Translations under genes and position numbers: made by a program
Notes under the pieces: generated by a model
Database searches by the model: none
Told to the model about the DNA's origin: nothing
What the model saw: the letters and a program-made list of their open reading frames with translations, nothing else
Source: CBDFGT01 sp965247225
GTDB taxonomy: Bacteria > Pseudomonadota > Alphaproteobacteria > Rhizobiales > Rhizobiaceae
Direction of reading: 5' to 3'
Length of the DNA: 64,000 nt
Assembly (NCBI GenBank): GCA_965247225.1
Contig: CBDFGT010000003.1
Span: 1 to 64,000 of the forward strand
Part shown: positions 51,946-61,581 of the stretch, in pieces
Layout: each line of letters begins with the position of its first letter
Position numbering within the stretch: position 1 is the first letter of the stretch

Positions 51946-53355
51946 TTATGAGCTTTTCACCGGAAACACCATGGTCACCGTCAGCCCGGCATTCTCCTGC
52001 GCATCCGGGCTGGTGTCAGACAAGAGCAAGCGCCCCTTGTGCAAATCCATCACCGCCTTGACCAGCGCCAGGCCCAAACCTGTTCCGGGCTTGCTGCGGC
52101 TTTCATCCAGCCGCACAAGGCGTTTGACGGCATCCTCGCGTCTTTCTGCCGGAATGCCGGGTCCATGGTCGGCAACGGACAGAACAATGCTGTCACCAGT
52201 TTTCCTGAGAATCACCGTAATGGTCCTGTCCTGCGCCTCCACGGCATATTTCACGGCATTGTCCACCAGATTGAACAGCGCCTGGCCCAGAAGCTCGCGG
52301 TTGCCGTTGACGGTGCAGTCTGCGGCAATATCGGTCTGGAACCGGAAACCCGCATCCTCTGCAACCGGCTCGCAAAGCTCCAGACAATCCACGGCGATAG
52401 CGGAGAGGTTGACCGTCTGCAATTCCGCCGCAGACGATCCGGCCTCCACGCGCGAGATCATCAACAGCGCATTGAATGTGCGGATCAATTGCTCGGACTC
52501 ATTGATGATACCGGCAAGGGCAACCGCCCCATCTTCCGTTCCCTGAAAAGCCGTCAGCGCATCCGCGGCCTTGTTGCGAATGCGCGTCAGCGGTGTTTTC
52601 AGGTCATGGGCAATATTGTCCGAGACCTGCCGCAGCCCTTCATTCAGCATTTCAATCCGGTCCAGCATGGCATTGAGCGAGACAGACATGCGGTCAAACT
52701 CATCGCCGGAGCCGCTCACCGGCAGGCGTCTGGCCAGGTCTCCTGCCATAATCCCCTGACTGGCCACCGACATCGTGTCTATCCGGCGCAGCGCCGAACG
52801 TCCTATGGCAAACCAGATCAGCACTGCACCTGCTCCCATCACGGCAAGGGCAACCATCAGCGCCTGGCGCACCAGAATACGGAACACTTCCGGACGACCC
52901 AGATCCTGGCCAATCAGCACTCTCAGGCCATTGGGCAGCACGAAAACCTGCGCCAGCGCATTGTGTTTGGGTGATTTGTCCGTATCGGTAAACTGCTCGT
53001 ATTCAAAACTGGTGCCTGTCCAGCCTTCCTCGTCAAACACACCCGGTTGAATGGAGGCCACATTCCCGGCCAGTATCTCGCCGGTCGGTCCGGCAATCAC
53101 ATAAAGATTGGCACCCGGCTGCCGCGCCCTTCGCTCCAGCGCGGTCAGAAAGGCGTTGATGCCTCCCGAATCGAACAATTGCTGCATGTCCGCCACTTCG
53201 CGACTGACCGATTCCTGTGTCTGCTGGCGCAGGAACCGCTCTGTGGTCGAGGTCATGTAGAGAACCAGAAACACGGCGCAAAGCGCAAACAGGAGAATAT
53301 AGAGCGCGGACAGGCGAATGGCGGTATTGCGAAACAAAACCTTGAAGCGTTCCAT
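51946..53355 (-). CDS. Two-component sensor histidine kinase
   Basis: The 469-residue kinase has an N-terminal membrane helix (LSALYILLFALCAVFLVLYM), a periplasmic domain of about 130 residues, a second helix (ALMVALAVMGAGAVLIWFAI), HAMP (RRIDTMSVASQGIMAGDLAR), and HisKA with the phospho-acceptor DNIAHDLKTPLTRIRNKA. HATPase motifs NLVDNAVKYA, DHGPGIP and GTGLGLAL are present. It starts five bases after the response regulator and so is its partner. Signal unknown; position beside degP suggests envelope stress. Confidence 0.92.
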   Translation of the reverse strand: MERFKVLFRNTAIRLSALYILLFALCAVFLVLYMTSTTERFLRQQTQESVSREVADMQQLFDSGGINAFLTALERRARQPGANLYVIAGPTGEILAGNVASIQPGVFDEEGWTGTSFEYEQFTDTDKSPKHNALAQVFVLPNGLRVLIGQDLGRPEVFRILVRQALMVALAVMGAGAVLIWFAIGRSALRRIDTMSVASQGIMAGDLARRLPVSGSGDEFDRMSVSLNAMLDRIEMLNEGLRQVSDNIAHDLKTPLTRIRNKAADALTAFQGTEDGAVALAGIINESEQLIRTFNALLMISRVEAGSSAAELQTVNLSAIAVDCLELCEPVAEDAGFRFQTDIAADCTVNGNRELLGQALFNLVDNAVKYAVEAQDRTITVILRKTGDSIVLSVADHGPGIPAERREDAVKRLVRLDESRSKPGTGLGLALVKAVMDLHKGRLLLSDTSPDAQENAGLTVTMVFPVKSS

Positions 53356-53360
53356 CGCGC

Positions 53361-54050
53361 CTAGCCTTCGTCCTTGATAATATAGCCCGCACCGCGAACC
53401 GTTTTCAGAAGCGGCTTTTCAAAGTCCTTTTCAATCTTGGAGCGCAACCGCGACACATGCACATCAATCACATTGGTCTGCGGATCAAAATGATAGTCCC
53501 AGACATGTTCCAGAAGCATGGTGCGGGTTACCACCTGTCCCGCATTTTTCATGAGATATTCCAGCAGCCGGAATTCCCGCGGCTGGACGATGATCTCCTT
53601 GCCGCCGCGCCGCACCTCATGTTTCAGACGGTCCAGCTCCAGATCGGCCACCCTGTAGATCATGTTTGTATCGGGCGTGCCCTTGCGGCGCCCCAAAACC
53701 TCGACGCGGGCCAGCAATTCGGAAAAGGCATAAGGCTTTGGCAGATAATCATCGGCACCTGCCCGCAGGCCGGTCACCCGGTCATCCACCTGTCCCAGCG
53801 CCGACAGGATCAGCACCGGCGTATGGATATTGCGCTTGCGCAGTTCCTCGGTCACGGACAGGCCGTCGCGGCGTGGCAGCATCCGGTCTATAATCAGTAC
53901 GTCATAGCTGTTTTCGCTGGCCATGAACAGGCCCGCCTCGCCATCGCTGGCACTGTCCACAACGATACCGGCCTCGCGGAAAGCCTTGACCACATAGGCC
54001 GAAGCTTCCAGATCATCTTCAATGACAAGTATTTTCATGCCCGATGTCAT
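53361..54050 (-). CDS. OmpR-family response regulator
   Basis: The regulator has a receiver domain (ILVIEDDLEASAYVVKAFRE; phospho-Asp in VLIIDRMLPRRDG; Lys in DDYLPKPYAF) and an OmpR/PhoB winged helix (PREFRLLEYLMKNAGQVVTR; DVHVSRLRSKIEKDF). Start ATG 54050 (MTSGMKIL) or 54038; the former is favoured by an AGGGAAGGG site. It probably controls degP, which lies just upstream in the same direction, and other envelope genes. The kinase gene follows immediately. Confidence 0.92.
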   Translation of the reverse strand: MTSGMKILVIEDDLEASAYVVKAFREAGIVVDSASDGEAGLFMASENSYDVLIIDRMLPRRDGLSVTEELRKRNIHTPVLILSALGQVDDRVTGLRAGADDYLPKPYAFSELLARVEVLGRRKGTPDTNMIYRVADLELDRLKHEVRRGGKEIIVQPREFRLLEYLMKNAGQVVTRTMLLEHVWDYHFDPQTNVIDVHVSRLRSKIEKDFEKPLLKTVRGAGYIIKDEG

Positions 54051-54146
54051 AGCGTTGCTGCCCTTCCCTCTCAATCGAAAAGTTCAATGCGAAACGGGTG
54101 CCGCCACGTCCATGGCGGCACCCGCAGCATTTCAGCCTGTGCGCTA

Positions 54147-55721
54147 TCAGCCCTTGTCGGTCGGCAAGGCCACAAAACGGCTGCCATTGTCTGCCTCAAC
54201 CTGGAACAGGGCCCTTTTGCGACCGTCCTTGCGGGCAGCAGCCAGAACATTCTGAATGTCCCTGGCAGAGTTGACCTCCTGGTTGTTCACCGTGGTGATC
54301 CGGTCACCCTGTTTCAGGCCGCGGTCACTGGCATCCGAGTCCGGATCAACAGAGGTTACGGTCAATCCTTTCCCGTCGTCGGCCGGTGCAACACTGATCC
54401 CCAGACTGGCAAGGGATGTATCCTCCTGCTGTTGCTGTTCGTCCGGTGCTGCCTGCTCTGCAGAAGCCTGCTTCTGTTCGGCGGGCAATGTGCCGATATT
54501 CACCTTGACAGACTGCGATTTGCCATCGCGCCAGATGGAGACATCCACGTCCGTGCCGGGGCGAACGGCGGCAATCATCTTGGCCAGTTCGCGCGGACCT
54601 TTCACGGTCTCGCCATTCACGGCCGTTACAACGTCACCTTTCCTGATCCCGGCCTTGGCACCCGGCGAACCTTCCTGCGGCGACATGACCAGGGCACCTG
54701 ATGCTTCCGAGAGGCCCAGCGATTCGGCAATGTCCTTGTCAACAGGCTGGATCTGCACGCCCAGCCAGCCGCGCTGCACCGTGCCGTGATCCATCAGATC
54801 GGCAACCACACCCTTGGCCGTCGAGGCAGGAATGGCAAAGGCAATACCGACATTGCCGCCTCCGGAGGGCGAGAAGATGGCCGTGTTGATGCCCACCACC
54901 TCGCCATTGAGGTTAAAGGTCGGACCACCGGAATTGCCGCGGTTGACCGCCGCATCCACCTGCAGGAAATCATCATAGGGACCGGCACCGATATCACGGC
55001 CACGGGCCGACACAATGCCTGCGGTCACCGTGCCGCCCAGCCCGAACGGATTGCCGACGGCCACAACCCAGTCACCGACGCGCACCTTGCTGTCATCGGC
55101 AAACTGCACATAGGAGAATGTACGGCTTTTGTCGTCAACTTTCAAAACCGCCAGATCGGTGCGGCTGTCCTTGCCTATCAGTTTGGCATCCAGTTCGGTT
55201 CCGTCGTTCAGCACCACGGTAAAGGCTGCACCGTCATCCACAACGTGGTTGTTGGTCACCAGATAACCGTCGCCGGAAATGAAGAAGCCGGAGCCCTGCG
55301 ATGTCGGGCGCAGGCGGCCCTTGCCCTGGTCCTGCTTGCCCTTGCTGCCATCGGCCTGATTGCTGTCCTTGCCGTTGCCGCTGCCGGGGCCGCCAAACTC
55401 ACGGAAGAAGCGCTTGAGCGGATGGTCATCCGGCAAGTTGTCAAAGCCCGGACCGTTGAAATCAAAATTGAAGCCGCTTTGCTCGTCACTGACAGGCTGG
55501 GTCCGGGTCTCGACCCGTACCGATACAACGGCTGGAGACACGGCAGTCACAACATCGGCAAAACTTGCAACAGCAGGCGCATCCACCTTCACAGCCTGCG
55601 CGAATGACTGGTGAACCGCAGCAGGTATGCCTGTTGACAGCATTACGGCGGCAAGGCCCGCGACGGCAGAAGACTTCAGGATGGTTTTCAGAGACGGACG
55701 GTGAAAGGATTTGATCTGCAT
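54147..55721 (-). CDS. degP: DegP/HtrA-type periplasmic serine protease
   Basis: This is a trypsin-like protease-chaperone of 524 residues. A signal peptide (SSAVAGLAAVMLSTGIPAAV) leads to the protease domain with VTNNHVV (His), DSRTDLAVLKV (Asp) and VNRGNSGGPTFNLNGEVVG (Ser), so the catalytic triad is complete. Two PDZ domains follow (RGWLGVQIQP; GISVAPADDGKGLTVTSVDP). Before the catalytic His there is a Gly/Lys/Gln-rich insert (roughly residues 105-145), the LA-loop-like segment. ATG 55721 has AGAAGGAAG upstream. It sits between ccmH and the response regulator. Confidence 0.95.
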   Translation of the reverse strand: MQIKSFHRPSLKTILKSSAVAGLAAVMLSTGIPAAVHQSFAQAVKVDAPAVASFADVVTAVSPAVVSVRVETRTQPVSDEQSGFNFDFNGPGFDNLPDDHPLKRFFREFGGPGSGNGKDSNQADGSKGKQDQGKGRLRPTSQGSGFFISGDGYLVTNNHVVDDGAAFTVVLNDGTELDAKLIGKDSRTDLAVLKVDDKSRTFSYVQFADDSKVRVGDWVVAVGNPFGLGGTVTAGIVSARGRDIGAGPYDDFLQVDAAVNRGNSGGPTFNLNGEVVGINTAIFSPSGGGNVGIAFAIPASTAKGVVADLMDHGTVQRGWLGVQIQPVDKDIAESLGLSEASGALVMSPQEGSPGAKAGIRKGDVVTAVNGETVKGPRELAKMIAAVRPGTDVDVSIWRDGKSQSVKVNIGTLPAEQKQASAEQAAPDEQQQQEDTSLASLGISVAPADDGKGLTVTSVDPDSDASDRGLKQGDRITTVNNQEVNSARDIQNVLAAARKDGRKRALFQVEADNGSRFVALPTDKG

Positions 55722-55868
55722 GAAAGGCTTCCTTCTGTTAAACAACCGGATCACTGGATCCTCGTTACTCGATGACAGAGGAATAGCCTTTCGCACCTTA
55801 CCAGGATGTTTCTGCAACATTAATTATCGGCAATGTTGCCGTTTGGAGCGCACAGCGCCCTGATTCAG

Positions 55869-56333
55869 TCAGGGCGTTGTCTTCTCCAGCAGTTTTTCAA
55901 GCCTCGCCTGTTCGTCCTGCGACAATTCTGTGCCGGTCGCCTGGCCCCTGCGGCGGCGCGCGATGAAAACCATGGCAATTCCACCGGCCAGAAGCAGCGC
56001 AACCGGTGTTGTCCACAAAACCAGATTGCGGACCGAAAAGCGCGGCTGCAACAGCACAAATTCACCGTAGCGCGACACAACATAATCCAGAACGGCCTCG
56101 TCACTGGCCCCCTGTTTCAGGCGCTCGCGCACCAGAAGCCGCAAATCCCTGGCAAGTTCGGCATTGGAATCGTCAATCGACTGGTTCTGGCACACCATGC
56201 AGCGCAAATGGGCCGACAACGCCCGCGCCCGTGCTTCCAGTGCCGGGTCGGCCAGAACCTCATCCGGGTTGACAGCCAGAGCGGGAAAAGCCGCCAGACA
56301 CAATGCCAGAGCAAGGAAAAAACGCCTCATCAT
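55869..56333 (-). CDS. ccmH: Cytochrome c maturation protein CcmH
   Basis: CcmH reduces or holds apocytochrome c thiols before heme ligation. The protein (154 residues) has a signal peptide, the redox motif RCMVCQNQSIDDSNAELARD and a C-terminal membrane helix (LVLWTTPVALLLAGGIAMVF). Its ATG overlaps the ccmF stop (ATGA), showing coupled translation. It ends the ccmIEFH operon; degP follows after about 150 bases. Confidence 0.96.
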   Translation of the reverse strand: MMRRFFLALALCLAAFPALAVNPDEVLADPALEARARALSAHLRCMVCQNQSIDDSNAELARDLRLLVRERLKQGASDEAVLDYVVSRYGEFVLLQPRFSVRNLVLWTTPVALLLAGGIAMVFIARRRRGQATGTELSQDEQARLEKLLEKTTP

Positions 56334-58327
56334 TCCGCCGGCTCCATGTTTTCGGCCATGGCCATTTTCGGCCTCGCCCTGCGTGCGGGAGCGCCAATGC
56401 GCAGACGGCGGTCCATCAGCGAAATGAACCCGCCCAGTCCCATGGCCAGTGCGCCCAGCCAGATGCAGAGAATATAGGGCTTCCACCAGACGCGCACCAC
56501 GATACCGCCGTCATCCATGAAATCCCCCAGCGATACATAAAACTGGTGCACACCGAAGGTGCGGATACCGGCTTCTGTCGTTGGCATGCGCCGCGCCGTA
56601 TAGAGCCGTTTGGCAGAGGTTACCTCACCAAGGTCAACACCGCCCTTAAAAAGGGCAAAGCTGGCTATTTCAGTGGTGAAATTGGGGCCCTTGCCCTCTG
56701 TCATCCCCTTGAAAACCATCTGGTAGCCGCCTGCCTCCAGCGTTTCCCCCGGCTTCATTTCCTTCACGGTTTCTGTTGCAAAGGTGCTGACAGCAATGAT
56801 CCCCAGCACGGAAATACCCATGCCCATATGGGCAATGGCCGTCCCGAAGGCGGAGCCGGGCAGGCCTTTCAGCCTTTGCCAGGCCACCGGCAGGGCCAGC
56901 CTGCCAAAGCCGGAGCGCATCCACAGGTCGGCAAAGGCCCCCGTAATCATGTAAAAGGCAATTCCCAGACCGATAACCGCCATCACCGGGCCACCGTTCT
57001 GCATGTAATAGACCGCCAGCGCCAGAACCAGGCCCAGACCCGCGGCAAACATCAGCCTTTGGCCTGCCCCCGCAAGGTCGCCGCGTTTCCAGGCAAGCAG
57101 CGGTCCGAACGGCAGCGCCAGCAACAACGGGATCATCAGCAGGCCGAAGGTCAGGTTGAAGAAGGGTGCACCCACCGAGATCTTGTCACCGGTCAGCGCC
57201 TCGATCACCAGCGGGTAGAGCGTGCCGCACAGGACTGTGGCAGCCGAAACCGTCAGGATCAGATTGTTGAACACCAGCGCGCCCTCGCGGGAAATCGGCG
57301 CAAACAGGCCCCCGGCGGTCAGGCCCGGAGCCCTGAAGGCAAACAGCGACAGCGCACCGCCGATAAACACCATCAGGATGCACAGGATAAAGATCCCCCG
57401 GCCCGGGTCGCTGGCAAAGGCATGTACCGAGGTCAAAACCCCGGAACGCACCAGAAATGTTCCCAGCAGCGACAGGGAGAAGGTCAGGATCGACAGAAGC
57501 ACGGTCCAGATCTTCAGCGCTTCGCGCTTTTCCATCACCAGCGCCGAATGCAAGAGTGCCGTCCCGGCCAGCCAGGGCATGAACGAGGCATTTTCCACAG
57601 GATCCCAGAACCACCAGCCGCCCCAGCCGAGTTCGTAATAGGCCCAGTAGGAGCCCATGGCGATACCCAGCGTCAGACAGATCCAGGCCGCCAGCGCCCA
57701 TGGCCGCACCCAGCGCGCCCAGGCCGCATCAATCCTGCCGGACATCAGCGCAGCTATGGCAAAGGAAAAACACACGGAAAAGCCGACATAGCCGAGATAG
57801 AGCAGCGGCGGGTGGATCGCCAGACCGATATCCTGCAAAACCGGGTTCAGATCCTTTCCTTCGCCCGGCGGTGGCATCAGCCGCGCAAAGGGATTGGAGG
57901 TCAACAGCAGAAACAGGGTAAAGGCTGTGGTAATCCAGCCCTGCACAGCCAGAACATTGGCTTTCAGCGTCATCGGCAGGTTCTTGCCAAACAGGGCTAC
58001 CAGCGCACTGAAGAATACCAGAATCAGCAGCCACAGCAGCATCGAGCCTTCGTGATTGCCCCAGACGCCGGAAACCTTGAAAATCATCGGTACCAGCGAG
58101 TGCGAATTTTCCCAGACATTGCGAACGGAAAAATCCGAGGTCACATGGGCATGGGTCAAAACGCCAAAAGCGACGGCCACCAGTGCAAAGCCTGTCAGGG
58201 CGGCCACCGGTGCCAGGTTCATCAGGCTGACATCGCGCCGCCAGGTTCCGATCACCGGAAAGACCGACTGGATGAGCGCAACGCCCAGTGCCAGAACCAG
58301 TGCGTAGTGGCCAAGCTCATTGATCAT
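56330..58327 (-). CDS. ccmF: Cytochrome c heme lyase subunit CcmF
   Basis: CcmF joins heme to apocytochrome c at the outer face of the inner membrane. This 665-residue protein has about 14 membrane segments, the WWD heme-handling domain (LGWGGWWFWDPVENASFMPW) and further conserved histidines (SHSLVPMIFKVSGVWGNHEG). The length matches the family. Both ends overlap the neighbouring ccm genes by four bases. Confidence 0.97.
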   Translation of the reverse strand: MINELGHYALVLALGVALIQSVFPVIGTWRRDVSLMNLAPVAALTGFALVAVAFGVLTHAHVTSDFSVRNVWENSHSLVPMIFKVSGVWGNHEGSMLLWLLILVFFSALVALFGKNLPMTLKANVLAVQGWITTAFTLFLLLTSNPFARLMPPPGEGKDLNPVLQDIGLAIHPPLLYLGYVGFSVCFSFAIAALMSGRIDAAWARWVRPWALAAWICLTLGIAMGSYWAYYELGWGGWWFWDPVENASFMPWLAGTALLHSALVMEKREALKIWTVLLSILTFSLSLLGTFLVRSGVLTSVHAFASDPGRGIFILCILMVFIGGALSLFAFRAPGLTAGGLFAPISREGALVFNNLILTVSAATVLCGTLYPLVIEALTGDKISVGAPFFNLTFGLLMIPLLLALPFGPLLAWKRGDLAGAGQRLMFAAGLGLVLALAVYYMQNGGPVMAVIGLGIAFYMITGAFADLWMRSGFGRLALPVAWQRLKGLPGSAFGTAIAHMGMGISVLGIIAVSTFATETVKEMKPGETLEAGGYQMVFKGMTEGKGPNFTTEIASFALFKGGVDLGEVTSAKRLYTARRMPTTEAGIRTFGVHQFYVSLGDFMDDGGIVVRVWWKPYILCIWLGALAMGLGGFISLMDRRLRIGAPARRARPKMAMAENMEPAE

Positions 58328-58776
58328 TGGATCTTCTCCTTGCCGCCCAGCGAAACGCCTTGCGCCTTCAGCCTGTCTGCCACATCCTTGGGCATATAGG
58401 TCTCGTCGTGCTTGGCCAGAACCGTGTCGGCCACAAAAACCGGACTGCCCGCCACGAATGTGCCTTCCGTCACCACCCCCTGCCCCTCGCGGAACAGGTC
58501 CGGCAGAATGCCGGTATAGGTCACCGGCACCTCGCCCAGCGTATCGGTCACGGTGAAGGTCACCGTCTTTCCCTGCCCGCTTTTGACCGAGCCGTTTTCC
58601 ACCAGACCGCCGAGGCGGATGCGCGTTCCCGGTGCCAGATTCGCCTTCGCAAGATCGCCCGGCACATAGAAATAGGCGACCGACTGGCTGAAGGCAAACA
58701 TCACCAGCAAGACTGCCGCTGCAATAAACGACACACCCCCGCCAATGATCACCAGACGTTTCTGCTTGCGTGTCAT
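58324..58776 (-). CDS. ccmE: Heme chaperone CcmE
   Basis: CcmE carries heme covalently to CcmF. The 150-residue protein has one membrane anchor (LVIIGGGVSFIAAAVLLVMF) and the OB-fold with VADTVLAKHDETYMPKDVAD, containing the heme-binding His and the following Tyr. Both ends overlap neighbours by four bases (ATGA), as expected in a tight ccm operon. Confidence 0.98.
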   Translation of the reverse strand: MTRKQKRLVIIGGGVSFIAAAVLLVMFAFSQSVAYFYVPGDLAKANLAPGTRIRLGGLVENGSVKSGQGKTVTFTVTDTLGEVPVTYTGILPDLFREGQGVVTEGTFVAGSPVFVADTVLAKHDETYMPKDVADRLKAQGVSLGGKEKIQ

Positions 58777-59939
58777 TGGTCCGGTCCTTTCATGCCGAGC
58801 TGGCCTCCCAGATCCAGCAATTGTTTGCCCTGCGGCGTTTCCGGCGGAAATGTTGCCAGCGCCCGTTTCAGCGCCCCGGCCGCCTTTGCCTCGTCTTTCA
58901 GCATCGCATAAGACCGCACCAGCCGCATCCAGCCTTCAAAATTGTCCGGGTTGGCGGCCAGCTTTGCATCCAGCCCGTCCACCATGCCACGGATCATCTG
59001 CATCCGCTCGCCGGACGACATCTGGCTGGCCGCATCCACATCGGCTGCGGTCGGATTGCCCGGCGCATCCGGATTTTCAGCGGCTGGCGGATTTGTGCCC
59101 TGAGCCGGTGCCGTGCCGTTCACCAGGGCAATATGCTCGTTGACCAGTGGCAGCCAGGGTGCATCTTTCGGCGAGTCGGCAAGGATGCTGTTGTAATCGG
59201 CCAGCGCCTTTTCCTTCAAACCTTCCTGCTCCAGCGCAAGGGCCACATAGAAGCGGGCCTTGAAATTGGTCTTGTCCAGCGCCACCGCGGCTTGAAAATT
59301 CTTCTCCGCCTCGTCGCTGACAATGCCCTGCCGGGAAGCCACCAGCGCTTCACCCAGGCTTGCCAGCCGCTCCGGCGTCGGTCCCAGCGTGCGGATGGCG
59401 TTGCGCCAGGCATTGACGGCATCGTCGAGACGGCCATTGCGGAAATAGATGGGTGCAAGCAGATCCCAGCCGGCACCGTCATCCGGGTTGGCTGCCAGTT
59501 GCTGCTCGGCCCTGGCGATCAGAAGTTCAATATCATCCCCGGGACTGGCCATGCGCCCTGCCAAAGGTTCGTCCGGCAAGTCGGGGCTTCCGGTTTTGAT
59601 ATAAAGCCCGAACCCGGTCAGCGGCACCAGCAGCACAATCACCACTATCGCCAGAAGCGACAGTTTTGAACGTTCGGGAACAGGGGCTGCCTGTGGCACC
59701 GCATTGCCTTCGCTGACAGCAATCAGCCGTCGGCCGATTTCGGCCCTGGCATAGCTTGCCTCCTGCGCCGAGATCAGGCCGGAGCCAGCATCGCGCTCCA
59801 GCTCGGCCAGCTGGTCACGATAGACCTCGGCATCATAAAGCCTTTCGCCTCCCGCTTGTGTTGCCTTTGCAAGCAGCGGGCGAATGAGAATGGCGACGAT
59901 GGCCACGGTGAGAACAGTAACAATGATCCAGAAATCCAT
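58773..59939 (-). CDS. ccmI: Cytochrome c maturation protein CcmI
   Basis: CcmI binds apocytochrome c and delivers it to CcmF/CcmH. The 388-residue protein has an N-terminal membrane anchor (WIIVTVLTVAIVAILIRPLL), a cytoplasmic Leu/Glu-rich loop, a second helix (LSLLAIVVIVLLVPLTGFGL) and TPR repeats in the periplasm (GAGWDLLAPIYFRNGRLDDA and following). It is the first gene of the ccm operon. The IS630 element lies about 250 bases upstream, which could affect the promoter. Confidence 0.94.
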   Translation of the reverse strand: MDFWIIVTVLTVAIVAILIRPLLAKATQAGGERLYDAEVYRDQLAELERDAGSGLISAQEASYARAEIGRRLIAVSEGNAVPQAAPVPERSKLSLLAIVVIVLLVPLTGFGLYIKTGSPDLPDEPLAGRMASPGDDIELLIARAEQQLAANPDDGAGWDLLAPIYFRNGRLDDAVNAWRNAIRTLGPTPERLASLGEALVASRQGIVSDEAEKNFQAAVALDKTNFKARFYVALALEQEGLKEKALADYNSILADSPKDAPWLPLVNEHIALVNGTAPAQGTNPPAAENPDAPGNPTAADVDAASQMSSGERMQMIRGMVDGLDAKLAANPDNFEGWMRLVRSYAMLKDEAKAAGALKRALATFPPETPQGKQLLDLGGQLGMKGPDQ

Positions 59940-60187
59940 AGGTTCTGGATTAGCTTATGCCGGGACAGTTTCCAACTGCCAATCCTGTGATCACGACAAA
60001 ATGAGGCGTTCGGTCACAGAGCACTTGTCCACAGCGGCAACAGATCTGTCAGGACTTATGTAGCAAAAGTTCCATGAACATCTTATGTTTTTGGCATCAA
60101 GCCTGCTTACCAAGCGAACTGACCTACAAAAAGAGGCTGAATGCATCCGAGCCAAACTTGCGGAAATCTAGAACGATATCGGAGCAC

Positions 60188-61329
60188 TAGTGCACTGACT
60201 CATACAGACGGTACAGGCAGTTTGTCGATCTTTGCGAAAATGTCGTTGGCGGATTTTGTCCAGACGAAGGGTCTGGGATCGGCATTCTGGCGCTTGATAT
60301 AATCGCGGATTGTTTTTTGCAGATCAGGCACGGATTTGAACACGCCCCTTCGCAGTGCCCTGCGAGTAAGTGCTGAAAAGAAGTTCTCGACCGCATTGAG
60401 CCACGATGCGGATGTCGGGGTGAAATGGAAGGTCCATCTGGGATGGTCGGCCAGCCATTCGAGCACCTTGGGATGCTTGTGGGTCGCGTAATTGTCGAGA
60501 ATGGCATGGATGACCTTTCCTGCCGGTACGGCTTTTTCCACCGCATTGAGAAAGCGGATGAATTCCTGATGGCGATGGCGGGACATGCATCGCCCCAGCA
60601 CGGTTCCATCGAGGACATTGAGGGCGGCGAACAGTGTGGTGGTCCCGTTGCGCTTGTAGTCGTGGGTCATGGTGGCGCATTTACCGGGTTTGAGCGGCAA
60701 TCCTGGCTGTGTGCGATCGAGTGCCTGGATCTGGCTCTTCTCATCGATGGAGACGACAATCGCATGGGCCGGCGGGCTCATATAAAGGCCGACAATGTCT
60801 TCCACCTTCTGCGCGAAGGCGGGGTCGCTGGATGTCTTGAATGTGCGCAGGCGATGGGGCTGGAGACGATGAGCCTCCCATATGCGCTGGACAGACCGAA
60901 GCGAGATCCCAATGATGCCGGCGACAGCACGCCCGGTCCATTGTGTGATCGAACCAGGTGGCTCCGAGCAGGTCAGCGACAGCACGCGCGCCGTCACGCT
61001 GGTGCCAAGGGGAGCCTTGCCGGGCGGTCGTGTTTTGTCGCGGATCAGACCTTCCGGCCCCTCTTCGCCAAACCGCTGCTGCCAGCGCCAGACGCAGGGC
61101 CGACTGACCCCGACGCGCCGGGCAACATCCTGCACCGCCAGGCGCTCCGCTGAAAACAGAATGATCCTGGCCCGCTGCACGTGTTTGAGCGGACGATTGC
61201 GATCCGACACGATCACTTCAAGCTGAAGGCGATCGGCAGGGTTCAAAAGAATGCAAACGGTCTGGGACATAAACCCAGATTCGCACATCTGAACGTAAAT
61301 GTGAATCTTATGATTGCGTCAGTGCACTA
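60188..61329. mobile_element. IS630-family insertion sequence, complete
   Basis: The element spans 60190-61327 (1138 bases) with inverted ends GTGCACTGAC and GTCAGTGCAC, and is bounded by TA on both sides (60188-60189, 61328-61329), the target duplication typical of IS630. The transposase frame is open and full length, so it may be active. It separates the ccm operon from the A+T-rich DUF6471 patch. Confidence 0.92.
60200..61270 (-). CDS. IS630-family transposase
   Basis: The 356-residue enzyme has an N-terminal helix-turn-helix (VQDVARRVGVSRPCVWRWQQ) and a DDE catalytic domain with VVSIDEKSQIQALDR (first Asp), HAILDNYATHKHPKV (second Asp) and SASWLNAVENFFSALTRRAL (Glu). The order and spacing match the IS630/Tc1 group. 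ATG 61270 (MSQTVCILL) is close to the right inverted repeat. Confidence 0.96.
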   Translation of the reverse strand: MSQTVCILLNPADRLQLEVIVSDRNRPLKHVQRARIILFSAERLAVQDVARRVGVSRPCVWRWQQRFGEEGPEGLIRDKTRPPGKAPLGTSVTARVLSLTCSEPPGSITQWTGRAVAGIIGISLRSVQRIWEAHRLQPHRLRTFKTSSDPAFAQKVEDIVGLYMSPPAHAIVVSIDEKSQIQALDRTQPGLPLKPGKCATMTHDYKRNGTTTLFAALNVLDGTVLGRCMSRHRHQEFIRFLNAVEKAVPAGKVIHAILDNYATHKHPKVLEWLADHPRWTFHFTPTSASWLNAVENFFSALTRRALRRGVFKSVPDLQKTIRDYIKRQNADPRPFVWTKSANDIFAKIDKLPVPSV

Positions 61330-61353
61330 GATTGAACATTGACGTCCTTATAG

Positions 61354-61581
61354 GTGATAGATGTCGAAAAGACAGATTGGGAAATGAAAACCGCCAACCT
61401 TCCAGAGGCGGGACTGAAACGCGAAGGCATAACTTACTCTGGTCTTGTCGAGAGGTTGGCAATGATTGACGTTGACGAGAAGGAAGTAAATGTGCGTAAT
61501 AAGTTATCTAGGGGCAAATTCACGGCGGCGTTTCTATTTAAATGTTTAGCAGCGATAGACGCGACAGAGGTGCGCTTATAG
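61354..61581 (+). CDS. DUF6471 family protein
   Basis: The small protein (75 residues with the GTG at 61354) has DWEMKTANLPEAGLKREGIT, YSGLVERLAMIDVDEKEVNV and RNKLSRGKFTAAFLFKCLAA, the diagnostic DUF6471 layout of a compact helical, helix-turn-helix-like domain. Such proteins are mostly found in accessory DNA and may bind DNA. The gene starts 25 bases after the IS630 end and overlaps the next gene by 40 bases. Its own promoter may have been replaced by the insertion. Confidence 0.75.
   Translation: MIDVEKTDWEMKTANLPEAGLKREGITYSGLVERLAMIDVDEKEVNVRNKLSRGKFTAAFLFKCLAAIDATEVRL

Noticed and set aside
56303..58399. A 698-codon plus-strand open frame rich in Gln, His and Arg
   Set aside because: It is antisense to ccmF and has low-complexity composition typical of a reversed membrane-protein gene.
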